From Pseudomonadota bacterium (GTDB lineage Bacteria > Pseudomonadota > Alphaproteobacteria > Rhizobiales > Xanthobacteraceae): 6,272 bases of DNA. Positions 1 to 6,123 of this stretch are shown here, piece by piece; the first letter of the stretch is position 1; every line of letters begins with the position of its first letter. The stretch lies in contig JAJYAH010000428.1 in NCBI GenBank assembly GCA_021779635.1, forward strand, positions 1 to 6,272, in the 5' to 3' direction. The notes under the pieces were generated by a model. That model searched no databases. It was not told the DNA's origin and saw nothing but the letters and a program-made list of their open reading frames with translations. Both the position numbers and the translations under genes were made by a program.

Positions 1-2133
1 TTCCTGAATCGACATTGTCGCGTCATGACCGCCGAATCGGTCCCGAAGAAACGACTTCGGATCTGATATCCCAGCCTTCCTCAGCTCATTTTCGAACTGT
101 GGGATGATTGTGAGCTGAATGACTTCGCGCAGAATATCATCCCCAGCGATCCGGAATCCCTCCCGGAAGTTCTGTATCGGCATCAACGATTTTCCATCGT
201 CGAGATAGTACGTCGTCACCATTAGGTCCGTAGTCCCTCCGCCAACGTCGACGCTAGCCACTCTGAGTGACGCCTCCTTTTCGACGTTAGGATCAAGCTC
301 ATCCTTTACCTTCTCCGGGTCGATCCTGCGGCGAGGCTTCCCAACCAGGTCAAAGAACTCCTTCAAATTGCTGCCGTATTTGGTCGCGATCTCGTTGTAT
401 AGGTAAACAACCTGCGTGCAAGTTGCCTCATCCCAGCTAATCGCAACCTCCGGCCTTGTCTTTTCGTCCCATTTCATCATCTGCCAGATCAGTTTTGTCG
501 CAGCCTCGGCTCGGCTGCGCATAATTTGCTGCTCCTTGATCGGCATCGCCGTGGGAATCGACATGATGATCCTCCTCAATACCCGAGGCGCATCCCGTTC
601 CCGCCTAGAGGCGCGGAATTGTGGATTATTGATCATCGATATGGCCTGCGCGATGATTTCACACATCATGAACGTGAACATCGAAGAACGGGAATATTTG
701 CGCTCACGAGCCATTTCCTCGAGCTTCGCCTCATAGCCGACCGATTTAGCGAGCGTCTTATAGAGCTGGCCGTCACCCGCCGGGCCGCCTGTCACTTGGC
801 GGAGCACATCGCCAGCAAAATTAAGAAACTGTCTCACAGCAAGGTCGACAGGCGGCCTATCGCCATTCGCGCCGTAGTCTTGCGCCTGAAATCGCCATTC
901 CTGGTTTACTGGTGCCACATCGCATAGGTACCGCTTCGGGCTCGACATCCCGCTTGTTCCTTCGGTGCCCTCCGACATGTCGCGGTATCGCGCCGCTTCC
1001 GGTCCGGTACGAACTGGGCTGGGCCAAAAAAATGCGCGTACGCGCGTCTGTTTTGAAAACTTGATCGGCCCGAAGTCCGCCTGTTTAAGCTCGATATGGC
1101 TTTCAAACGGCTCTCGGTACAACTCTTGACTAGGATCACCGAGATCGCGGAGCCCAAACTTCGTGGAATTTCCGAAGCTCGTCTCGCGGTCGTTTGGATA
1201 CGTCTCGATCAGTATTCCGCAGGTACGGCTATTTCCAATGTCCAGAACCAGGTCGACTTGCACCGGCTTGATCCGGCGTTCTTCCGAATAGGTATCGACT
1301 AGTCGAATGCGAGGCAGGTCGGGTATGGCAGTCGCCAGCGACTCCAGCAAAACGATATAATTTGCAACATGATCGACGGTTCGTTTTTCTTCGTCTTTTA
1401 GACGCCGTCCGGTGTTTGCTTCTCGCCAATTCGTCCAAATCTCCTTCAGCCAAGCGCTGATCCACGCTCCCTGGGATGTCTCAACACCAGCCGTCGATTT
1501 TTGTTTGACATCGACTTCTGAACTTTCGCCAGCACTATCACTCCTAGCAACCTTGGACTGTGCCCCTTTCATGAAGGGCGCCACATCGCGCAAGCTGTGG
1601 GCGAAAGCGAAAAGCTGTTCTACTCCCACGTCCTCCCGAGAGGGGCCGGCATAAAGTTTTGGCGTTCTGTCGACAATCTCGGTGTCGAACGCAAAGACAA
1701 CATTGTGAGAATATTTCGCGGGATCGTTGGGCGGCCTGAGCGTGATCTTCACCCTGGCCCAATTCACGGGGCCCGGTTCCAGTATTTCGCGTCCCATTTC
1801 GTCGAGGCCGGGCCGCACTGCCAGGTACGGAATCGGTACCCACTGGTCGAGAAAGATTTCGGCCGCTCTCTCCGTGGTCGCATTGCAAGCAATGTCATCC
1901 GGCTGGTCCTGAAATGGCGGATCTGCGTCTGGATCATCCTCGTTCCAGGTGGGCAATAGGTCGAGCTTCACAGACCCATCTGGATGTTGGACGCCATAGT
2001 CCGGTCTCCCAAGGAATTGCCGAGATACGTTCCTGCATTTGTCCAGATCGATCTTGAAATTGATGAATTGAATTCCGCTATGCGGTACCAACCGCATTTC
2101 GTGTTGCTTTGATTGTTGACGTGAGCCCGACAT
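1..2133 (-). CDS. srfB: SrfB-family virulence-factor-like protein, actin/Hsp70-type ATPase fold (3' end beyond window)
   Basis: The frame is open for 711 codons from ATG 2133 to the left edge with no stop, so the gene is partial; SrfB proteins are usually around 1000 residues. Two nucleotide-binding motifs of the actin/Hsp70/sugar-kinase superfamily are visible: DIGNSRTCGI at residues 298-307 (phosphate-1) and DVGGGTTDL at 629-637 (phosphate-2), followed by GDDILREV, which resembles the conserved Gly-Asp stretch after phosphate-2 in this fold. About 300 residues precede phosphate-1 and about 320 separate the motifs, a layout typical of SrfB rather than of DnaK. No signal peptide or membrane helix is seen, so it is probably cytoplasmic. 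SrfB was named from Salmonella SsrB-regulated loci, where it sits with SrfA and SrfC; its biochemical role is poorly known. The start at 2133 (MSGSRQQ) has GGAAAG four bases upstream; an in-frame ATG at 2145 is possible. It is third in the leftward operon. Confidence 0.88.
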   Translation of the reverse strand, partial: MSGSRQQSKQHEMRLVPHSGIQFINFKIDLDKCRNVSRQFLGRPDYGVQHPDGSVKLDLLPTWNEDDPDADPPFQDQPDDIACNATTERAAEIFLDQWVPIPYLAVRPGLDEMGREILEPGPVNWARVKITLRPPNDPAKYSHNVVFAFDTEIVDRTPKLYAGPSREDVGVEQLFAFAHSLRDVAPFMKGAQSKVARSDSAGESSEVDVKQKSTAGVETSQGAWISAWLKEIWTNWREANTGRRLKDEEKRTVDHVANYIVLLESLATAIPDLPRIRLVDTYSEERRIKPVQVDLVLDIGNSRTCGILIETYPNDRETSFGNSTKFGLRDLGDPSQELYREPFESHIELKQADFGPIKFSKQTRVRAFFWPSPVRTGPEAARYRDMSEGTEGTSGMSSPKRYLCDVAPVNQEWRFQAQDYGANGDRPPVDLAVRQFLNFAGDVLRQVTGGPAGDGQLYKTLAKSVGYEAKLEEMARERKYSRSSMFTFMMCEIIAQAISMINNPQFRASRRERDAPRVLRRIIMSIPTAMPIKEQQIMRSRAEAATKLIWQMMKWDEKTRPEVAISWDEATCTQVVYLYNEIATKYGSNLKEFFDLVGKPRRRIDPEKVKDELDPNVEKEASLRVASVDVGGGTTDLMVTTYYLDDGKSLMPIQNFREGFRIAGDDILREVIQLTIIPQFENELRKAGISDPKSFLRDRFGGHDATMSIQE

Positions 2134-2137
2134 AGCA

Positions 2138-2143
2138 CTTTCC
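2138..2143 (-). promoter_or_regulatory. Ribosome binding site favouring the srfB start at 2133
   Basis: On the minus strand GGAAAG lies four bases before ATG 2133. The alternative ATG at 2145 is preceded only by a weak GAAGTCG stretch. The site therefore tips the choice towards 2133, though the spacing is short. Either start leaves the gene within 2-14 bp of the upstream stop codon at 2148-2150, so translational coupling is likely. Confidence 0.45.
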
Positions 2144-2147
2144 ATAG

Positions 2148-3020
2148 CTACGACTTCGATCTTGACGGTTTGACCGGTGGCGCGCATTGACCTTTTTGAC
2201 GCGCAAGCGCGAGTTCGGCTTTGCGAATTTCGGCCTTAAGCACGTCACGCCGATGGATTTCATCCATCATAGGGACGGACAGCATCGCCTGCTGGCCGCA
2301 CGAATTTGGTAGCCAACGTGTCCAGAAAGACTCCTTCGGAAAGAAAGCGAACGCGCAGTTCTCGAGCAAAAGATAGTACGATCCGAGTACTAGGCACGCG
2401 AACAGAACCCATAATGGGATGTCCCATGGGAACCGTCGGCGCTTTTTCAGTATAGTCGGAGGATCGACAATCGGCTGCGTGTCTACACGCTCGCCGCTCA
2501 CACGTGGCACGTCCTTGACGACCTCTCGTTCGAGCTCGATTGAAACGAGCCGGCCGTAGTCTTCATCCTTGCCATAGAACATGAGACCCCAGGCGACGAG
2601 CACTGGACATCCCTCAATACACCAGACGTGCTGCTTCTCGTCCGGGACGCGAACGACCTTTCGAAGCTCCTCCGCGAACTGAATGTCAGCCCTCTTTGCC
2701 GGCTGGCCGCCTTGCCTCAACGATGGATTTTGAAGAGTGTCCGCATATGCGAGCACGCGCCGTCGCATTTCATCAAAACGATGGAGCGCGGCGGCCCGCT
2801 TTTCACTATCAGCCATCTCCCAGATTGGAACGGCGTCACCCGGAAGCTCGGTGTACCAGCTCGTCTTGCCTTGCGCCGTATCAACAACCGGCTCCGCAAG
2901 AAAATATTGGAAGTCGGCGCCGAGCGCATTCGTCAGGGAGCTAGTTAGGTTCTGCCAATCCGGAAACGAGGGCCGGCGCTTGACATACTCACGATCTCTG
3001 GTGGTGCAGATGAAAAGCAT
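2148..3020 (-). CDS. Single-pass membrane protein with the N-terminal domain shared with the adjacent protease (unknown function)
   Basis: 290 residues; not a family I can name. Residues 1 to about 160 form a soluble domain that matches the N-terminal region of the upstream protease by shared motifs: LAEP at 41-44 (FAEP in the protease), W55-x-T57-E58 and GCPVLVAWG at 137-145 (GSPVLVDWG in the protease). A linker follows, then a basic cluster KKRRR (192-196) and one transmembrane helix at about 200-218, which by the positive-inside rule puts the N-terminal domain in the cytoplasm and the C-terminal tail outside. The tail has Cys222, Cys241, a charged helical segment at about 252-276 and Cys279-Ala-Pro-Pro, the same arrangement as in the rightward gene at 5048. 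It starts 3 bp after the protease stop codon, with GGTGAG about ten bases upstream of the ATG, and ends 2 or 14 bp before srfB. I infer an adaptor anchoring SrfB or another partner at the membrane; this is not shown by sequence alone. Confidence 0.85.
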   Translation of the reverse strand: MLFICTTRDREYVKRRPSFPDWQNLTSSLTNALGADFQYFLAEPVVDTAQGKTSWYTELPGDAVPIWEMADSEKRAAALHRFDEMRRRVLAYADTLQNPSLRQGGQPAKRADIQFAEELRKVVRVPDEKQHVWCIEGCPVLVAWGLMFYGKDEDYGRLVSIELEREVVKDVPRVSGERVDTQPIVDPPTILKKRRRFPWDIPLWVLFACLVLGSYYLLLENCAFAFFPKESFWTRWLPNSCGQQAMLSVPMMDEIHRRDVLKAEIRKAELALARQKGQCAPPVKPSRSKS

Positions 3021-3023
3021 GCC

Positions 3024-4715
3024 CTATTTCTCACCCGGCGGTTTTTCTTGCGGTTTGGCATCCGCAATCTCTTTTGGCTTGCAATCTGCATCATCATTCA
3101 CGGTCGCTTTGACGTTATTGGCGAAGAGGTATTTGGCCAGCGTGGTCGTGTCCTGCGCCGCGTAAGTGGCCGAAAGCGATCGTGCGTCGTGGAAACCCAG
3201 CGTGTTGATTCCGACGATCCTCCCGCACAAATCAACTAGCGGGCCTCCGCTGTCTCCTGGCGCTATCTTTGCAGAATGAATCAACAGTTTGACGCCAGTG
3301 TCGCTTTCCGGCTTTGTCGTAATAATTCCTCGCTCTATGGTCATGTCGTCCAAGCCAAGGTAACCGGGATAGCCGGCCGCAATAACGTCCTGCAATTTGG
3401 CTGGGCTAGGACCAAGAGCAGCGTAGGGATGATTTGACAAATCGACTTGAACCAACGCGAAATCATCGCGTTGCATGTTAACGCCATCCTTTTCCTCTTG
3501 CGGGTCGGGAGGCGATTGAGCAATGACTCGTCCCGTAATGCGCTTCCCAAGCGACTTGCTGGAAATCGCTACAGAGCGTGACTCGACTTTTTCTACAACG
3601 TGTCGATTGGTGACGATCAAAGTCGGCGTCACAAACACGCCGCTTCCCTGAGACGTTGCATCGTCCCCAACACGCCCAACAATCTTCACAACGACGCTTT
3701 CGATAAAGGCCTCAAGGTTGGTCGGCGCAATGGTTCCTGGAGGTCTCACTTCTGTTTTATCCGGCGAGGGAGGCAAAGGATCCTGCTTTTGCTGGCCTCC
3801 CGGGTTCAGTGGTTCCAATTTCCCATCTTGAGCTCTGCAGACCCTGTCATTTCCGGCATCGCGAAGCTGCTTCAATCTCTCTTCCAGTGCCTTGTTACCC
3901 TCACGCAGCAGACTTCTCTCCTTATCCAGGGAAGCCTGATCCACGGAATCCGGCCTCTTGAGAACACCGGGCCACGCAAGGAACAGCAATATCGCGGCCG
4001 CGATTGCGGCGGCGATCGCCGCTACCTTGAGGCGATCGTTAGCCCTCTGCGTATCGAGCGTCTCTTCGGGAATCGCGCCACTTACGACAGGTTTCGTGGC
4101 AGCGGCGGAGCCAGTTGGCGGAGATGCAGCAGACTTGACTTGTTGCTGCCACGCCGCCGGTCTGTGGGCATTGCTGCGCAAACGCGCTGCATAGTCTGCC
4201 TGCTCCTCTTGAGAGAATGGAGGCAACTCTAACTCCGGGAGGTAACGGCCAATCGTCGTATTGAAGTGTGCTTCTCTGGCTGAGCGTGATTCCGCAACAG
4301 ATTCAGGTAGAAACCCCCAATCTACCAGAACCGGACTGCCCCCAACGGCGATGATGCTGTTCTGGGATGGAATGTTGAGCCAGGTCGCCACGGTGGGACC
4401 GATTTCGGGATCGGAAAGCGCCGGCTTCAGCCTGGAAAGACGATCTCTCAAGGTCGCGACGATTGGCTGGCGCGCAATCTCGTCGATTTCCGACAGCGCA
4501 ATGGCGCGGCCGTCATTTTCCGTCCGCCAGGTCAGGACTCTCCCAGCCTCATCGTTTTTGGGGCGATAGGGCTCTGCGAAAAGACTTGCCACCTCTGGCC
4601 CGCAGCGGGTTCGCACCCTGTCGATGAGCTCGTGATATTGGGAAACGACTTCGGAGTTGCCGGCCTGGACCAGGCCCTGCAAGTTCGTCTCTCTTAGAAA
4701 AAATGATCCACTCAT
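3024..4715 (-). CDS. Membrane-anchored trypsin-like (HtrA-type, PDZ-less) serine protease with shared N-terminal domain
   Basis: 563 residues from ATG 4715. Order of parts: N-terminal domain at about 1-165 with FAEP (47-50), W-x-T near 63 and GSPVLVDWG (126-134), shared with the next gene; low-complexity Ala/Pro/Ser linker; transmembrane helix at about 229-248 (KVAAIAAAIAAAILLFLAW); a charged coiled-coil-like stretch at about 257-290; Cys293; Pro-rich linker; protease domain at about 334-510; Lys/Pro-rich tail. The catalytic triad is intact: His372 in TNRHVV, Asp418 in RDDFALVQV, Ser489 in GDSGGPL. There is no room for a PDZ domain after the protease, unlike DegP/DegS. The predicted topology is cytoplasmic N-domain, extracytoplasmic protease. 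The frame stays open up to ATG 4808 (594 residues), but that codon abuts a 16-bp repeat, has no clear ribosome binding site, and the extra 31 residues have no counterpart in the paralogous protein, so 4715 (MSGSFFLRE) is preferred; the site before it (GGCGG) is also weak. First gene of the leftward operon. Substrate unknown. Confidence 0.9.
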   Translation of the reverse strand: MSGSFFLRETNLQGLVQAGNSEVVSQYHELIDRVRTRCGPEVASLFAEPYRPKNDEAGRVLTWRTENDGRAIALSEIDEIARQPIVATLRDRLSRLKPALSDPEIGPTVATWLNIPSQNSIIAVGGSPVLVDWGFLPESVAESRSAREAHFNTTIGRYLPELELPPFSQEEQADYAARLRSNAHRPAAWQQQVKSAASPPTGSAAATKPVVSGAIPEETLDTQRANDRLKVAAIAAAIAAAILLFLAWPGVLKRPDSVDQASLDKERSLLREGNKALEERLKQLRDAGNDRVCRAQDGKLEPLNPGGQQKQDPLPPSPDKTEVRPPGTIAPTNLEAFIESVVVKIVGRVGDDATSQGSGVFVTPTLIVTNRHVVEKVESRSVAISSKSLGKRITGRVIAQSPPDPQEEKDGVNMQRDDFALVQVDLSNHPYAALGPSPAKLQDVIAAGYPGYLGLDDMTIERGIITTKPESDTGVKLLIHSAKIAPGDSGGPLVDLCGRIVGINTLGFHDARSLSATYAAQDTTTLAKYLFANNVKATVNDDADCKPKEIADAKPQEKPPGEK

Positions 4716-4807
4716 AATGGCCGCCGACTGCAGGGGTTGCCGGGCAGAGCCTCCCCGCCCAAGGCTTTCTGGTGCGACCAATCTTTCGAAAAGCCCGCGT
4801 CCCGTCA

Positions 4808-4823
4808 TGACCCATTTGGGCTA
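4808..4823 (-). promoter_or_regulatory. 16-bp repeat, site 1 (putative operator)
   Basis: On the minus strand this reads TAGCCCAAATGGGTCA, identical over all 16 bases to site 3 at 4958-4973 in opposite orientation. It faces site 2, forming an inverted repeat with a 13-base spacer and 14 of 16 paired positions. Its last base is the A of the upstream candidate start codon of the protease gene (ATG 4808-4806). A regulator binding site is inferred; on the transcript sites 1 and 2 could also fold into a hairpin. Confidence 0.6.
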
Positions 4824-4836
4824 GCTGACACTGTGA

Positions 4837-4852
4837 TAGCTTAAATGGGTCA
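4837..4852 (+). promoter_or_regulatory. 16-bp repeat, site 2 (putative operator)
   Basis: TAGCTTAAATGGGTCA, differing from sites 1 and 3 only by TT for CC at positions 5-6. The half AAATGGGTCA is invariant in all three copies. It is convergent with site 1 and in the same orientation as site 3, 121 bp upstream of it (start to start). Confidence 0.58.
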
Positions 4853-4916
4853 GTCTGATCCGCCGGGGCAACGGACGCCTGTGTCATCAAAGGCTAGCCG
4901 CTTGACCTGCCTAGAC

Positions 4917-5027
4917 AACTTCGGTGGCGGCTATGAGCCGGCACGTTTTCCGCCCAATAGCCCAAATGGGTCAAGCTACTTCTCAGTCAACCACGTAAGC
5001 TTTTGACTTCGAAATTCCACCGAAGTT
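4917..5027. repeat. 11-bp inverted repeat (arms 4917-4927 and 5017-5027)
   Basis: AACTTCGGTGG at 4917-4927 is the exact reverse complement of CCACCGAAGTT at 5017-5027. The right arm also pairs locally with ACTTCG at 5006-5011. The centre of the pair falls on site 3 of the 16-bp repeats. It may be a second regulator's site or chance; an 11-bp exact match at 89-base separation is suggestive, not proof. Confidence 0.4.
4958..4973 (+). promoter_or_regulatory. 16-bp repeat, site 3 (putative operator)
   Basis: TAGCCCAAATGGGTCA, a perfect copy of site 1. The core CCCAAATGGG is nearly palindromic (CCCA-AA-TGGG), which fits binding by a dimeric regulator. It lies 74 bp upstream of the ATG at 5048, so it is placed to act on the rightward genes, while sites 1-2 are placed to act on the leftward operon. 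Confidence 0.58.
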
Positions 5028-5047
5028 CGATAGGCACTGATTACTCA

Positions 5048-5803
5048 ATGCATTTCGTCCGCGGCTTACTTTGGGGAGTTGTGACCACCTGTCTAGTTGC
5101 AGGCGGCTGGCTCCTGCTATTTGCGTGCGATTTCCAAAAGCCCAGCTTCCTGAGCTTCAATGGGCGCTTCTGTCCTGGGAAGCTCGACTTCTCCGGCCTT
5201 GAGGCGGAGCAGGCGCGGGCGGACGACCTGCGAAACGCCATCCACAATGCTGAGATCAAACTCGCCGAGATGCCAAATTGCGCTCTGCCTCCTTACGAAC
5301 CTCCGGCGATCAAAGACCCGACATTGCGACATGGCAGGCTCGAAATAACGCTTTGGTGGGAGACGCCGGACGATCTCGACCTCAACGTCACGTGCCCGGG
5401 CGGGACGATAACGCCTAACACTAAGAAGACCAGAGGTCCAGGAATTTGCGGCGACGGCATCATGGACAAGGACGCCAACAAGAGGATGCAAAGCTCAATG
5501 CCGCATCCTCATGAGCATGTCGTCTGGGACAAAGTCATTCCGGCCGGAATTTACAAAGTTTTCGTTCTCCCAAAGTTAACCGGCACAACAGCGCCGATCG
5601 AATATCACACGCGCGTCGACTTTGATGGAGAAGCGAAGGAGTGCCTCGGTGTTGTTCAGTACGATCCCGCGAACAATAACTCTTACGGACAGCTTTCCTT
5701 CATCTTCACGCCCACCCACCCGATTCCGGACTGCCATTTGATCAACCAGCCGGTCCACTCGTGCGATCCCAGCGATCGTGAATGCAACAAAACTGCTGAC
5801 TAG
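5048..5803 (+). CDS. Membrane-anchored (or lipoprotein) YfaP/DUF2135-like protein
   Basis: 251 residues from ATG 5048. A hydrophobic helix at about 6-25 leads to Cys27, Cys42, a short charged helix (about 52-75) and Cys78-Ala-Leu-Pro-Pro, paralleling the C-terminal tail of the protein at 2148-3020. From about 95 to 225 it resembles the DUF2135 domain of E. coli YfaP: LEITLWWETPDDLDLNVTCP, then a D-x-D-x-N stretch (Asp140, Asp142, Asn144), a VVW strand and IPAGIYKVFV. Six further cysteines (116, 134, 199, 229, 239, 246) fit disulfides in an extracytoplasmic domain. LFAC before Asp28 is a poor lipobox (Phe at -2), so lipidation at Cys27 is possible, but the matching Cys in the paralogous module follows an internal helix. 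The frame is open to TTG 5003, which adds 15 residues; ATG 5048 is preferred because it sits just before the helix, though its ribosome binding site is weak. Function unknown; first of the rightward genes. Confidence 0.82.
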   Translation: MHFVRGLLWGVVTTCLVAGGWLLLFACDFQKPSFLSFNGRFCPGKLDFSGLEAEQARADDLRNAIHNAEIKLAEMPNCALPPYEPPAIKDPTLRHGRLEITLWWETPDDLDLNVTCPGGTITPNTKKTRGPGICGDGIMDKDANKRMQSSMPHPHEHVVWDKVIPAGIYKVFVLPKLTGTTAPIEYHTRVDFDGEAKECLGVVQYDPANNNSYGQLSFIFTPTHPIPDCHLINQPVHSCDPSDRECNKTAD

Positions 5804-6121
5804 TTGTGGCGCGTCCTTCCCCTCGCAACAAACCCGCGCGAACACGTGGTTTGGACAAAAGACATTCCGGAGGGCCTATATACAGTTGTCGTTACTCTAA
5901 AGGATTCACGGCATTATTCACCAATTCCGTACAGCGTGCGCGTCGATTTTGAAGGTGAGACTCGTCTTTGTACTGGAACAGTCCAGTGGGACTCAGGGGC
6001 TGGATACCTTCAATATCCTATCGAGTTTCGCCCGCACCACCCTCTACGTGAGTGTAACATAAACAAAGACGTCCTTCACGCTTGTGACTTTAGCAAGCCT
6101 GACGACTGCAAGGTGCACTAG
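5804..6121 (+). pseudogene. Truncated second copy of the DUF2135-like C-terminal half
   Basis: The frame is open from just after the TAG of the preceding gene, in the same frame as that gene, for 105 codons if TTG 5804 is used. From REHVVW (codon 12) to the end it aligns to the last 95 or so residues of the preceding protein; by eye about 37 of 94 positions are identical, including EHVVW, RVDF-x-GE, C-x-G-x-VQ, F-x-P-x-HP and the terminal cysteines. The first half of the domain, the membrane helix and a clear ribosome binding site are all missing. The likeliest reading is a tandem duplicate that lost its 5' part by deletion. The C-terminal half has no stop or frameshift, so it might still be translated by reinitiation at TAG-TTG or by read-through; a small real CDS cannot be excluded. 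Confidence 0.55.
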
Positions 6122-6123
6122 CC

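Larger units (their letters stand above)
4716..5047. promoter_or_regulatory. Divergent intergenic control region
   Basis: This stretch separates the two divergent gene sets and must carry the promoters of both. It contains three copies of a 16-bp sequence (listed separately), an 11-bp inverted repeat with arms at 4917-4927 and 5017-5027, and the 8-bp palindrome GGCTAGCC at 4892-4899. I see no convincing -35/-10 pair. TTGACC at 4902-4907 lacks a -10 at proper spacing; TTGACT at 5003-5008 has only a poor TTCGAT 17 bases on. No further gene is supported here. If the protease starts at 4808 instead of 4715, the region shrinks on its left side. Confidence 0.6.

Noticed and set aside
906..1888. Minus-strand frames at 906-1157, 1229-1465 and 1544-1888
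   Set aside because: Out-of-frame shadows of srfB with Arg/Ser-rich, low-complexity translations; they do not mean that srfB is frameshifted, because its own frame is open throughout.
416..1959. Several plus-strand open frames (60-133 codons) opposite the first gene
   Set aside because: They lie antisense to the continuous SrfB frame, which has recognisable ATPase motifs; none shows a domain or good start.
2628..3165. Overlapping plus-strand frames opposite the membrane protein gene
   Set aside because: Antisense shadows across the junction of two better-supported genes, with no ribosome binding site or domain.
3600..4232. Plus-strand open frame of 210 codons
   Set aside because: Fully antisense to the protease gene, which has an intact catalytic triad; its translation is Arg-rich with no recognisable domain.
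4549..4890. Minus-strand frame of 113 codons covering the intergenic region
   Set aside because: Overlaps the protease start in another frame and runs through the repeat sites; no recognisable protein features.
4902..4936. Sigma-70-like promoter TTGACC with CTATGA
   Set aside because: The spacer is 23 bases, too long for a standard promoter.
4808..4973. CRISPR-like array
   Set aside because: Only three short copies in mixed orientation with unequal spacing (13 and 105 bases); not a repeat-spacer array.
5003..5047. TTG 5003 as the start of the DUF2135-like gene
   Set aside because: It adds 15 polar residues before the hydrophobic helix, uses a rare start codon and has no ribosome binding site; ATG 5048 fits better, though not decisively.
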